Shown here: positions 7,675-16,456 of the stretch, one piece after another
Layout of the letters: each line of letters opens with the position of its first letter
How positions within the stretch are numbered: position 1 is the first letter of the stretch
Assembly (NCBI GenBank): GCA_021299455.1
Contig: JAJTGQ010000042.1
Coordinates: forward strand, 1-64,000
Direction: 5' to 3'
DNA: 64,000 nt
Source of the DNA: Flammeovirgaceae bacterium
GTDB taxonomy: Bacteria; Bacteroidota; Bacteroidia; Cytophagales; Cyclobacteriaceae
Notes under the pieces: model-generated
Database searches by the model: none
Told to the model about the DNA's origin: nothing
What the model saw: only the letters and a program-made list of their open reading frames with translations
Translations under genes and position numbers: made by a program

Positions 7675-10137
7675 ATGCTCGTATTAAAACGTGACGGACA
7701 CCGGGAGTCCGTGAAGTTTGATAAAATCACTGCCCGCATTGAAAAACTCTGCTACGGTTTAGATCCCAAATTTGTCAACCCGGTAGAGGTGGCGATGAAA
7801 GTTATCAATGGCTTGTATGACGGTGTCTCCACCGTAGAACTGGACAACCTCGCTGCGGAAATTGCCGCTTCGATGACGACCAGGCATCCTGATTTTGCCA
7901 AGTTGGCTGCCCGTATTGCGGTTTCTAACTTGCACAAAGTGACTAGTAAGTCCTTCTCGAACACCATGAAGCGACTGTACACCTATGTGGATCCTAAAAC
8001 AGGCGAAAACGCTCCGCTCATTTCCAAAGAAACCTGGAAAGTAATTCATGAAAATGCGGCTGAGCTAGACGAAGCCGTATTGTATGACCGCGACTTTAGC
8101 TACGACTTCTTTGGATTTAAAACCTTAGAACGTTCGTACTTGATGAAGGTGGATGGCAAAGTAGTTGAACGCCCTCAGCATTTATTAATGCGTGTAGCGA
8201 TCGGTATCCATGGAGAAGATATCCCTGCAGCCATTGAAACCTACAATTTATTATCTGAGAAGTGGTTCACTCACGCCACTCCTACACTCTTCAATGCCGG
8301 TACACCAAAGCCTCAGCTTTCGTCCTGCTTCTTGCTAACCATGAAGGACGATAGCATTGATGGTATCTATGACACGTTAAAACAAACTGCCAAGATTTCA
8401 CAATCAGCTGGCGGTATTGGTCTTAGCATTCACAATGTGCGTGCAAAAGGCTCTTATATTAAAGGAACCGGTGGAACATCCAACGGCATAGTGCCCATGT
8501 TGAGAAACTTCGACATGACTGCGCGTTATGTTGATCAAGGCGGTGGCAAGCGCAAAGGCAGTTTTGCTATTTATTTAGAGCCTTGGCATGCCGATATTTT
8601 TGATTTCCTCGAATTGAAGAAAAACCACGGCAAAGAAGAAATGCGTGCGCGTGATCTTTTCTATGCCATGTGGATTCCTGATTTGTTCATGAAGCGCATC
8701 GAAGACAACGAAATGTGGTCTTTGTTCTGCCCCAATGAGGCACCGGGATTAGCCGATTGTTGGGGCGAAGATTTTGAGCGCTTGTACGAGAAATACGAGA
8801 AAGAAGGCAAGTACCGCAAACAAGTAAAGGCACAGGATATTTGGTTTGAGATCTTAGAAGCTCAGATCGAAACCGGAACACCTTATATGCTTTATAAAGA
8901 TGCGGCTAACCGCAAATCGAACCAAAAGCATTTGGGCACCATCAAGTCAAGTAATTTGTGTACGGAGATTATCGAATACACATCACCTGATGAAGTAGCG
9001 GTTTGTAATCTGGCCTCTATTGCATTACCTAAATTTGTAACGGAAGACGGCAAATTCGATCATCAAAAGTTGTATGACATCACAAAAGTGATTACACGCA
9101 ACTTGAATAAAGTAATTGATGTCAATTACTATCCCGTGATTGAAGCCAAGAACTCAAACATGCGCCATCGCCCGATCGGTATTGGTGTACAAGGCTTGGC
9201 GGATGCGTTCATTTTATTACGCATGCCGTTCGATTCTCCGGAAGCTCGTGGTTTGAATAAAGACATCCACGAAACCATCTACTTCGCTGCCATGGAAGCT
9301 TCTATGGAATTAGCTAAGAAAGATGGTGCGTACGAAACTTTCAAAGGTTCGCCCATCTCAAAAGGAATTTTCCAATTTGATATGTGGGGTGTAACACCTG
9401 ATAGCGGACGTTGGGATTGGGAAAACTTGAAACGCGAAGTGAAACAGCATGGCGCCCGCAACTCGCTGTTGCTCGCCCCTATGCCAACTGCTTCTACTTC
9501 CCAAATTTTAGGAAACAATGAGTGCTTTGAACCTTATACCTCAAACATTTATACACGCAGAACTTTATCAGGAGAGTTCATTATTGCGAATAAGCATTTG
9601 ATGAAGGACTTGATCAGTGCGGGTTTGTGGAGTGAGACCATGCGCCAAAAGTTGATTTCAACGAATGGCTCTGTACAGTCCATTCCTGAGATACCACAAA
9701 ATATTAAGGACATCTATAAAACAGTTTGGGAGATTTCGCAGAAGGCTATCATTGACATGAGTGCAGATCGCGGTGCTTACATCTGCCAAAGTCAAAGTTT
9801 GAACATCCACTTAACAGATCCCAACTTCGGTAAGTTGACTTCTATGCATTTCTATGCCTGGAAGAAAGGGTTGAAGACAGGTATGTACTACTTACGGTCT
9901 ACGGCTGCTGCGGATGCAATCAAGTTCACGTTGGATAAATCTGCGTTGGAACCAACCGTTGCTGCGGTAACTGCTGCTGTCGCTGAACCGGTTATGGCCG
10001 TGCAATCTGTGGCTGTTGCTGAAAACCAGCAGGCTATCCAATACGAACAATTGCCACTAGCGGATTACGACCAGAAACGTGCGGACATGGCCTGTTCTTT
10101 GGATAACCCGGATGCTTGTGAGGCGTGTGGGAGTTAA
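7675..10137 (+). CDS. nrdA: Class Ia ribonucleotide reductase, large (catalytic) subunit
   Basis: Reduces ribonucleoside diphosphates together with NrdB. An N-terminal ATP-cone (about residues 1-90, [20 protein letters not shown]) provides allosteric control. The active site is of eukaryotic R1 type: SNLCTEI carries the thiyl cysteine, AVCNLAS and QLSSCFLL the redox cysteine pair. The C-terminus ends [14 protein letters not shown], with the swinging CxxC used for re-reduction. An Ala/Val-rich linker of about 50 residues separates this tail from the catalytic core. The 820-residue length is normal. A terminator follows at 10178. Confidence 0.97.
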   Translation: MLVLKRDGHRESVKFDKITARIEKLCYGLDPKFVNPVEVAMKVINGLYDGVSTVELDNLAAEIAASMTTRHPDFAKLAARIAVSNLHKVTSKSFSNTMKRLYTYVDPKTGENAPLISKETWKVIHENAAELDEAVLYDRDFSYDFFGFKTLERSYLMKVDGKVVERPQHLLMRVAIGIHGEDIPAAIETYNLLSEKWFTHATPTLFNAGTPKPQLSSCFLLTMKDDSIDGIYDTLKQTAKISQSAGGIGLSIHNVRAKGSYIKGTGGTSNGIVPMLRNFDMTARYVDQGGGKRKGSFAIYLEPWHADIFDFLELKKNHGKEEMRARDLFYAMWIPDLFMKRIEDNEMWSLFCPNEAPGLADCWGEDFERLYEKYEKEGKYRKQVKAQDIWFEILEAQIETGTPYMLYKDAANRKSNQKHLGTIKSSNLCTEIIEYTSPDEVAVCNLASIALPKFVTEDGKFDHQKLYDITKVITRNLNKVIDVNYYPVIEAKNSNMRHRPIGIGVQGLADAFILLRMPFDSPEARGLNKDIHETIYFAAMEASMELAKKDGAYETFKGSPISKGIFQFDMWGVTPDSGRWDWENLKREVKQHGARNSLLLAPMPTASTSQILGNNECFEPYTSNIYTRRTLSGEFIIANKHLMKDLISAGLWSETMRQKLISTNGSVQSIPEIPQNIKDIYKTVWEISQKAIIDMSADRGAYICQSQSLNIHLTDPNFGKLTSMHFYAWKKGLKTGMYYLRSTAAADAIKFTLDKSALEPTVAAVTAAVAEPVMAVQSVAVAENQQAIQYEQLPLADYDQKRADMACSLDNPDACEACGS

Positions 10138-10177
10138 CCAAAAGAATACAGAAATTAGAATATAGAATTCAGAAGAA

Positions 10178-10200
10178 AACCCGGTGATGAGCCGGGTTTC
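10178..10200. terminator. Bidirectional terminator between nrdA and the DUF3127 gene
   Basis: AAACCCGG (10178-10185) and CCGGGTTT (10193-10200) form a perfect 8-bp stem with a 7-nt loop. A-rich and T-rich flanks allow function for both converging genes. Just upstream, 10143-10176 is a run of loose TAGAA/CAGAA repeats. Confidence 0.75.
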
Positions 10201-10217
10201 TTATTAAAGCATGTTTG

Positions 10218-10577
10218 TTAAAATGGCAGATCGTCTGTGGCACTAGCATCCGGGGTAAATGGCTCTTCGCCTACTGGTGGACCGTCCGAGCGGCCATTAC
10301 TTGCCCCTGAGCCTTTTGCCACTTTCCAGGCACGCACATCGGTATACCAGCGGCCATTGTATTCGCGGCTTTCAACATTGACCGAAGCTGTGATGGTTTC
10401 ACCGGGAGTCAATTTAATTTCGTCTACTTTTTCGCCCCACAATGAAAGGCATACTTTCTTAGGATATTGACCCGGAGTTTCTAAAATAAACTCTTGCTTT
10501 TTCCAAACGCCATTTTTTCCCTGACCTGTTTGCAGCGGGAGAAGGTTGAGAACCTTGCCTGTGATGTCCATTGCCAT
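10218..10577 (-). CDS. DUF3127 domain protein (Bacteroidota family)
   Basis: A 119-residue protein with the DUF3127 pattern: an N-terminal DITGKVLNLLPLQTGQGKNG beta element, then KKQEFILETPGQYPKKVCL and a central WGEKVDEI...GETITASVNVESREYNGRWYTDVRAWKV block. The fold pattern is OB-like and recalls single-stranded-DNA-binding proteins. The tail (residues 90-119) is acidic and disordered, ending in a DDLPF motif like the protein-docking tip of SSB. A role in DNA or RNA binding is therefore inferred, not shown. It converges on nrdA. Confidence 0.85.
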   Translation of the reverse strand: MAMDITGKVLNLLPLQTGQGKNGVWKKQEFILETPGQYPKKVCLSLWGEKVDEIKLTPGETITASVNVESREYNGRWYTDVRAWKVAKGSGASNGRSDGPPVGEEPFTPDASATDDLPF

Positions 10578-10597
10578 ATGTACTTATAATTTATCGT

Positions 10598-11182
10598 TCA
10601 AATATAAAGTTTCTTAAGATCCATTTGCAAATCTGGCATTACATCAAATCCCTCAAGCTTCCCCTCAAAAGTAGCCACGGTTTTTATTAGTCCGTCTTTC
10701 GTATAGACGTAAGCATTTTTTTTAATTGGATCTATTAACCAAGCCAATCGGCAACCATTGCTAACCCAGTCATCCATTTTTAATTTTAACTGGGGAAGTG
10801 AATCAGACGGAGATCGTACTTCGATGATAAAGTCAGGGCATAGAGGGGGGAATTTTTCTTGTTGCTCAGGAGTGAGCGATTCCCATTTTTCCTTTGTAAC
10901 AAATGCCGCATCAGGCGCAAGGACGGATTTATCTGGCAGTCTAAAGCCAACAGAGGAATCAACGATGTATCCCAACTCTTCATGTGATTCTAACCAATCG
11001 CTTAGTATCCGATAAATTTTGAAATGGATAGCTCCAGTAGTTCCGCCTGATGGTGACATAATTATCAATTGACCTGATTTATTCCTTTCAATTCGAAACC
11101 AGTCATTGGTAGCACAGAAATCAAACAATTCGTCATCTGTGAATTGCGTGTGCTTGGGGAACTTCAATATGATCTGATCCAT
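10598..11182 (-). CDS. Uma2 family (DUF820) PD-(D/E)xK nuclease-like protein
   Basis: A 194-residue protein with the Uma2 core: an N-terminal DDELFDFCATND segment, IIMSPSGG, LAPDAAFV and the catalytic-type block CPDFIIEVRSPSDSLPQLKLKM. The last supplies the acidic residues of a PD-(D/E)xK fold. Family members are common and multicopy in Bacteroidota and Cyanobacteria, and their biological role is unsettled. A clear paralog lies at 35871-36452, sharing DDELFxFCAxN, LIIMSPSGG and WLIDPIxxxxYxY. It stands alone between DUF3127 and the OmpA operon. Confidence 0.85.
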   Translation of the reverse strand: MDQIILKFPKHTQFTDDELFDFCATNDWFRIERNKSGQLIIMSPSGGTTGAIHFKIYRILSDWLESHEELGYIVDSSVGFRLPDKSVLAPDAAFVTKEKWESLTPEQQEKFPPLCPDFIIEVRSPSDSLPQLKLKMDDWVSNGCRLAWLIDPIKKNAYVYTKDGLIKTVATFEGKLEGFDVMPDLQMDLKKLYI

Positions 11183-11259
11183 GATGCGTAAAGATACTAA
11201 AATTCGCTTTTTCGGAGAACCAACGTTGCCAAGAAACGGTACCTAGAAATACCAACCTG

Positions 11260-13380
11260 TCAATTATCCAACACAGTAAATTCTACCCGTCTGTTTTGTG
11301 CTTTGCCGTCTTTGGTCTTATTGGACGCCACAGGTTTGGCTGCCCCATAGCCTTTTGCAACTACGCGATCTTTCGCAACACCTTTCTTGATCACATAGTC
11401 TGTCACAGCCTTCGCACGATTAAATGAGAGCTTTTGATTAGTCGTTGCATTACCTACATTATCAGTGTGTCCGGCTATCTCTATTTTTAACTCAGGGCTG
11501 GCGTTCAAAAAATCAGAAACACGGTCAAGTTCGGGAAATGACTCCTTTTTCAAAATGGATTTGGCCGGATCGAAAAAAATATTGTTCAAGCGGATGGACT
11601 GCCCCACTTCGATAGGAACGATCACCAAGTCTTTAAAAATCTTTACATCCGTCTTCTCGGTACCCGTGGTTACTACCTCATACATCGGATAGTAATTGGG
11701 TGCTGCTGCGTTGATCGTATAAGACGAGGCGAGTGGTAGTTTCAATTCGTAATCTCCAGTAGCCGTATCAATCTTAGCCCAAACAGTAGACATTCCTTCG
11801 ACATTTATTCTGGCAGTAGAAAGGTTCGCCAGCGGCTTATTGGTCTTCTTGTCCAGAATCTTTCCAGTCACTATGGCCATCTTCAGTTCAGATAAAAATA
11901 AATCTTGGGTTATCTCCTGGTATTCTTCTACTTTGCTGAGGTCTAACTTTTGCACAATCGATTCATGCTTGCTCGCCTCCGCGCGCATTTGATAAACCAA
12001 GCCGTGATTCAATCGAACCTCATAAGTAGAGCTGGTCAAATTTAATTTTATTGAATCGGCCGGAATTGAATTGATCTTTACAATTGGTTTAAAAAAAGGA
12101 GAAATGAGAAGGTTTGTTCCTTGAATCATCAATTTTCCCTTCACCAAAACATACGGAAGAGGTGTGGCTTGTAAGTTTACTGTTGACCGGGTGAATTCTT
12201 TTATAGTAGATACATTTAATGAACTGTTTGTAGAAACAAAATTGGCAACAAGTGGAGATAGCGAATAGGTTTTACCCAATGGGAGCTTCAGCGTATAGGT
12301 AGCCGACTCTTTATTTATCTTTAAAGAGTCGGCTGGTTTGCCATCTACTAAAATAGTGAAGCTTCTTCCTTGCAATGGAAGTTTCGTTTTTGCATTGAGA
12401 ATGGTACCCGAAACGATCACAAACGGATTTTCCTCGAACAACTTTATTCGATAAATATCAGCTTTGCCCATTGAATTGTTTGTGGACGAGAAGTAGGCCC
12501 AACTTCCTTTTGTATTGGTCTTGAGGTAAGAATCCCAACCTGAACTGTTAATTGTATCGCTAAGCTTGCGAGGTTCAGACCACTCATTCCAATCGGAGCC
12601 GTTTCGGGTTGCTTTATAGATATCGAATTGATCTTTCACCAATCTATCGCTGGCGAAAAAAATACTCTTACCATCTGCTGATAGAAAAGGGGTTTCTTCG
12701 TTTGCTTTGGTGTTTAAGGCGTTGATCTTCTTAGGCCTTCTCCATCCTCCGTTTGCTTTCTTTTCAGAAACGTATAGGTCATTTCTTTCTCCATTGAATC
12801 GTTTAGAGAAGCTAAGCACAATGGTGTTACCATCGGTGGACATATATCCACTGCTTCTCATTCCTCTGTTCATTTTTGAAAGTCCTTTTACATACAACGT
12901 CTCTGGTGTCGTCCAGCCATCAAGATCTCTAAAAGACAACGAAAGTCCGCGTTCCTTCCAAATGTTTCCCTTTTTGTTGTAAACGCCATTGAGTAAAATA
13001 AACTTTCTATCGGCTGCCACTGACATCACCGCGTTGTATCTGCCAATATTTAAATTTGGAATGCGCACGGCATTCGACCACGTGCTGTCGGTAATTTTCG
13101 TGCTGTACCAAACATCTTCACTATCGCGTGAGCCAAAGGTATTCTCTGGATGGTTGACCCGAACAAAAAAGAGGGTTTTCCCGTCAGTCGAAACGACCGG
13201 ATTAATTTCATCATAGTCGGAGTTGATTGCTTTACCCAAATTCTTTGGCAAGAATGAAGATTGTGCGTGCCCAGCTTCAACAAAAAGCAAGAATACTAAG
13301 ACAGCAATCGAAACCCAAAGCGTCAACGGAGGTCGCCCGCATTGCCAAGAAAAACGTTTTACATCCATCGAGCGCGTCAT
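11260..13380 (-). CDS. OmpA-family outer membrane protein with PD40 repeats
   Basis: Peptidoglycan-anchored outer-membrane protein. After a signal-anchor (about residues 20-40) come PD40-type beta-propeller repeats (STDGKTLFFVR, SADGKSIFFASDR and similar, about 55-310). Then come three carboxypeptidase-regulatory-like repeats (about 320-580) and a C-terminal OmpA domain (about 595-706, IEIAGHTDNVGN, NRRVEFTVL). This order resembles the OmpA/WD40 subunit PorE of the type IX secretion machinery, but there is no TPR domain, so equivalence is inference. It overlaps the upstream DUF5723 gene by 4 bp and is the last of a three-gene operon. Confidence 0.9.
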   Translation of the reverse strand: MTRSMDVKRFSWQCGRPPLTLWVSIAVLVFLLFVEAGHAQSSFLPKNLGKAINSDYDEINPVVSTDGKTLFFVRVNHPENTFGSRDSEDVWYSTKITDSTWSNAVRIPNLNIGRYNAVMSVAADRKFILLNGVYNKKGNIWKERGLSLSFRDLDGWTTPETLYVKGLSKMNRGMRSSGYMSTDGNTIVLSFSKRFNGERNDLYVSEKKANGGWRRPKKINALNTKANEETPFLSADGKSIFFASDRLVKDQFDIYKATRNGSDWNEWSEPRKLSDTINSSGWDSYLKTNTKGSWAYFSSTNNSMGKADIYRIKLFEENPFVIVSGTILNAKTKLPLQGRSFTILVDGKPADSLKINKESATYTLKLPLGKTYSLSPLVANFVSTNSSLNVSTIKEFTRSTVNLQATPLPYVLVKGKLMIQGTNLLISPFFKPIVKINSIPADSIKLNLTSSTYEVRLNHGLVYQMRAEASKHESIVQKLDLSKVEEYQEITQDLFLSELKMAIVTGKILDKKTNKPLANLSTARINVEGMSTVWAKIDTATGDYELKLPLASSYTINAAAPNYYPMYEVVTTGTEKTDVKIFKDLVIVPIEVGQSIRLNNIFFDPAKSILKKESFPELDRVSDFLNASPELKIEIAGHTDNVGNATTNQKLSFNRAKAVTDYVIKKGVAKDRVVAKGYGAAKPVASNKTKDGKAQNRRVEFTVLDN

Positions 13381-14789
13381 TTTGATTTTTTTGTTTTAGA
13401 GTGGGGGTGCTTTTCTTGCGCCTTCTCTCTGCCAAAAATAAAATTGATACCTGTGCGGAAATTAAAATACTGCGTGCTATTGAGAAAAGAATTATAGCTT
13501 CCATTTGACAAATAAGAAAACGGTGCACTTAGAATATTATCGCCCACAAAATAAACTTGAATAGGCGCAAAGTTAAAAGAGAGTCCGGCACCGAGATTGT
13601 TAAACGAGCTATTGGTAATGGTATACGTCAGTGATGCCCCCACCCTTCTTCCAAATTCTCTATTTAGTGATGCCGTGAAGCCCGTCATAAACCTTCCCCG
13701 GAAGTTTTCAGCTGATAACAACGCGCCCACCGTCAGATTCTTTCTTAACTCATACACACCCGTTGCATAAATTTTCGTGGGCATTGCGGTGTAGTACGAT
13801 CCAATTCTTCCTTCAATAAACTTAAATCTAACCGCCAGAGAATCTGAAAGCGAGCTTGTGTAATCACCATTTCCATCCAAGAGTTTGTTCGCATCAATGC
13901 CTGCAAAAGTATAAGTAGCTTTCGCTGGATCCAATTTGTATCCGTACAAATCATTTTCCCAATTGATGCCGCCTATATCAATCAAGCTAATGCCGACAGT
14001 GAGTCGATCCATCATCCGATAAGTGGCGCCCAGATCAAACGCAAAGCCATTGTTATTTGTAAAGTCTCTCCAATTTTCTACGGCATCATATCCATTTTGA
14101 TCTAAATTGTGTATTCCGGATGTTTTGATGTCTGCATCGCCTTTGGCTGTGATTGCATAAGTATCTGACAAAGATAGATTGAACAAGGCTTTTTGCGTGG
14201 ATGCACTCATGGCACCTTTTAACAATTTTACCTTGACTCCGACTGTCAACTTTCTATTAACGGTATAGGCTGCGCCTAATCCCATTTCAGCATAGCTCAA
14301 CGCCTCTGCCTCTGGCGAAAGTGCCGCGCTTTGGTTCACATAGGCATCGGTGCCGTTGGCAAAAACACCTACCATCTCTTTTGGAAGCATGACACGCGTA
14401 TAGGCTTTGGCTGTCACATTGAATGTGAGGTATAAGCGCGCATCGACTTTCATACTCACACGAAGCAAATCTGCTTGAACATTATTGTTGATGTAATTCT
14501 TGTCCTTCATTTTAGCATATAGCTTACTCATGTCGGCAGTGAGTACGTTATTCTGCTTTGAAATAAAATCATTGTAGTTAAATCCATTATTGGAATATTG
14601 ATAAAATACAGATGAACCGGGCAAGCCAAAAGAGAACTTGTATTCAGGTTTGAACGCGGGATTGTAATAAGTTACTTGTGGAAGGCCTTTCATGAAGGGC
14701 ATCGTACCTTCTACTTGTGCCCATAGGAAGTTTGCAAAAAACAGGAACGAAAAAAATAACGCTGGCTTCGTTTTAAAACAAACTCTCAT
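13377..14789 (-). CDS. DUF5723-type outer membrane beta-barrel protein
   Basis: A 470-residue protein with a signal peptide (cleavage after LWAQ) and an N-terminal segment LPQVTYYNPAFKPEYKFSFG of the kind found in Bacteroidota DUF5723 and PorP/SprF-like barrels. Alternating aromatic/polar beta strands run through the rest, with a C-terminal strand FRTGINFIFG. It is presumably an outer-membrane barrel. It overlaps its neighbours by 4 bp on each side (ATGA), so all three operon products are translationally coupled. Its job is unknown, but the OmpA partner suggests an envelope complex. Confidence 0.78.
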   Translation of the reverse strand: MRVCFKTKPALFFSFLFFANFLWAQVEGTMPFMKGLPQVTYYNPAFKPEYKFSFGLPGSSVFYQYSNNGFNYNDFISKQNNVLTADMSKLYAKMKDKNYINNNVQADLLRVSMKVDARLYLTFNVTAKAYTRVMLPKEMVGVFANGTDAYVNQSAALSPEAEALSYAEMGLGAAYTVNRKLTVGVKVKLLKGAMSASTQKALFNLSLSDTYAITAKGDADIKTSGIHNLDQNGYDAVENWRDFTNNNGFAFDLGATYRMMDRLTVGISLIDIGGINWENDLYGYKLDPAKATYTFAGIDANKLLDGNGDYTSSLSDSLAVRFKFIEGRIGSYYTAMPTKIYATGVYELRKNLTVGALLSAENFRGRFMTGFTASLNREFGRRVGASLTYTITNSSFNNLGAGLSFNFAPIQVYFVGDNILSAPFSYLSNGSYNSFLNSTQYFNFRTGINFIFGREKAQEKHPHSKTKKSK

Positions 14790-16375
14790 AGGTCTACTGC
14801 CAGTTTTAGTTTTGCCTTCAAGCCAAAAATCACATTCATCTTGTAACTGGATTTAAATTTTACATCAATTTGATTTCCAGCTCCGTCTTTGGCTGTGTTC
14901 ATACGCGCCCTAACGATTATCTTTTTTGCGTCAAAGAGCTTGTCCAATTTTTCTTTTGGAATGGACGCCTCTGTTTCGGTTACCCCCGCATTTATCAATT
15001 CCCCCTGTGCGTTGACTGTGCTGGCTTTAACAATAGCTGTTTGCGCGTTGGTAAACAACGAGTCGGTGATGATGGAGTTCGCATTTGCAATATACAATTG
15101 TATAAAGGCATCAAGTGGAAGCTGATTACTTATTTTGGATCGAATGGCACCGCTCTCCACATCAGTGTCTTTTGCTTTAGATAGATCAATATCAAAAGTA
15201 TCAGCCAATACAATCCCTGTAGCTTTTCCATACAAAGGAATTTCCGCTTTGAATGTTACCCGAATTTTACTTGTATCCGCGCAGAAATTCGCTCCACTGG
15301 TTAATCCTTCGTTGATGCGTGCGCCCAACTGGTAAAAGAATTGATTAGGAGCAAAATTGATCAGTTGATTGGTATTCGTTACGCTAACGTCCGTATTGGC
15401 AGACTGTCCTAAGGTGGCTGGGGAATTTACAGATAGCGGACTCGCTGGGTTTATCTGTACGGGTAGTTTAGAGCCATTGCTTTTCCTAGCCTCTAAAGAA
15501 CCAAAAGTAACTTTTGTTGGAATGCCATAGTCGTTGGATACGCTCAAAGAAATCTTTGGCTGCGCGAATGAAACATTGGCCGTGTTCAATGACGTGCCAA
15601 AGGCATCTACGTCAATGGATTCGGGGGGAATATTCAGGGCAGATCGATCGCCAAAAAATCCTTTGATGTACTGAAAATCGATACTGTTAAAATCAATTCT
15701 TACAGAAGCAGTGGTAGGATTGGTAATGGTTACCGATGATGGATGTGGTTTTTCAAAAATGGCAACTTCCATCGGAAAAGTATTATCCGTAAGCACCGCC
15801 ACATAGTCCGTCAAAGAAAACGTAGCTGTTGTAGAATTGAGGGTAATTCTCCTTTGAAAAGGCACACCGTTTAATTGAAAATTGGGCAATCGCAGTTGAA
15901 TCTCAAACACACCTGATGCGGGATTGGTTGGAGCAAAAGTTACTGTTACCCTTAGGGTCGTATTCTTCAACTTTATTTCACTTAGCCTTTCAGGACTAAA
16001 GGAGAAGCTTTCAGTTGTATTTAAACTTGCATATTGAATCTCGGAAGCTCTTGCAGGTAGCGTTCCCGGTGGAACGGGTACTATCTTTGTAAAACTCCGG
16101 CTGGGAAAAATAATCAAATCGCGGATGCTTTGTGTTTTAAGTGTCTGTTGATAAAACAGATAAATTAATCCGTCATTGTAGACTTTTATTTGAGTTTGAT
16201 CGACATCTGAAAGAAAATCATTGGTGACCAAGTCACCCGAGGCAATTGGAAGAGCCAACGTGGGATTGCCGATGACCTTCTTCAGCTTATAGTCATCTGT
16301 GTTGAATGCATCTTTGCATGACCAAACAAGCCCCGCTGTCAACGCCAAAAAATAGACCACACTCCACCTTTTCAT
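14786..16375 (-). CDS. Putative lipoprotein of unknown function
   Basis: I do not recognise this family. The 529 residues start with a lipoprotein-type signal (hydrophobic core ending LVWSCKDAFN). The mature chain is rich in beta-forming, Asn, Thr and Ser residues and has no cysteine-based or enzymatic motif I can name. It is first in the operon with the DUF5723 barrel and the OmpA/PD40 protein, sharing 4 bp with the former. It is probably a periplasmic or surface-exposed component of the same envelope assembly. Confidence 0.8.
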   Translation of the reverse strand: MKRWSVVYFLALTAGLVWSCKDAFNTDDYKLKKVIGNPTLALPIASGDLVTNDFLSDVDQTQIKVYNDGLIYLFYQQTLKTQSIRDLIIFPSRSFTKIVPVPPGTLPARASEIQYASLNTTESFSFSPERLSEIKLKNTTLRVTVTFAPTNPASGVFEIQLRLPNFQLNGVPFQRRITLNSTTATFSLTDYVAVLTDNTFPMEVAIFEKPHPSSVTITNPTTASVRIDFNSIDFQYIKGFFGDRSALNIPPESIDVDAFGTSLNTANVSFAQPKISLSVSNDYGIPTKVTFGSLEARKSNGSKLPVQINPASPLSVNSPATLGQSANTDVSVTNTNQLINFAPNQFFYQLGARINEGLTSGANFCADTSKIRVTFKAEIPLYGKATGIVLADTFDIDLSKAKDTDVESGAIRSKISNQLPLDAFIQLYIANANSIITDSLFTNAQTAIVKASTVNAQGELINAGVTETEASIPKEKLDKLFDAKKIIVRARMNTAKDGAGNQIDVKFKSSYKMNVIFGLKAKLKLAVDL

Positions 16376-16456
16376 AAGCCTTTGCCATTAAGTTAGAAAT
16401 ATAAAGATTTAATTCGAGCTTGCTTTAATCGGTTGATACGGCAAAAGGTGACAACT

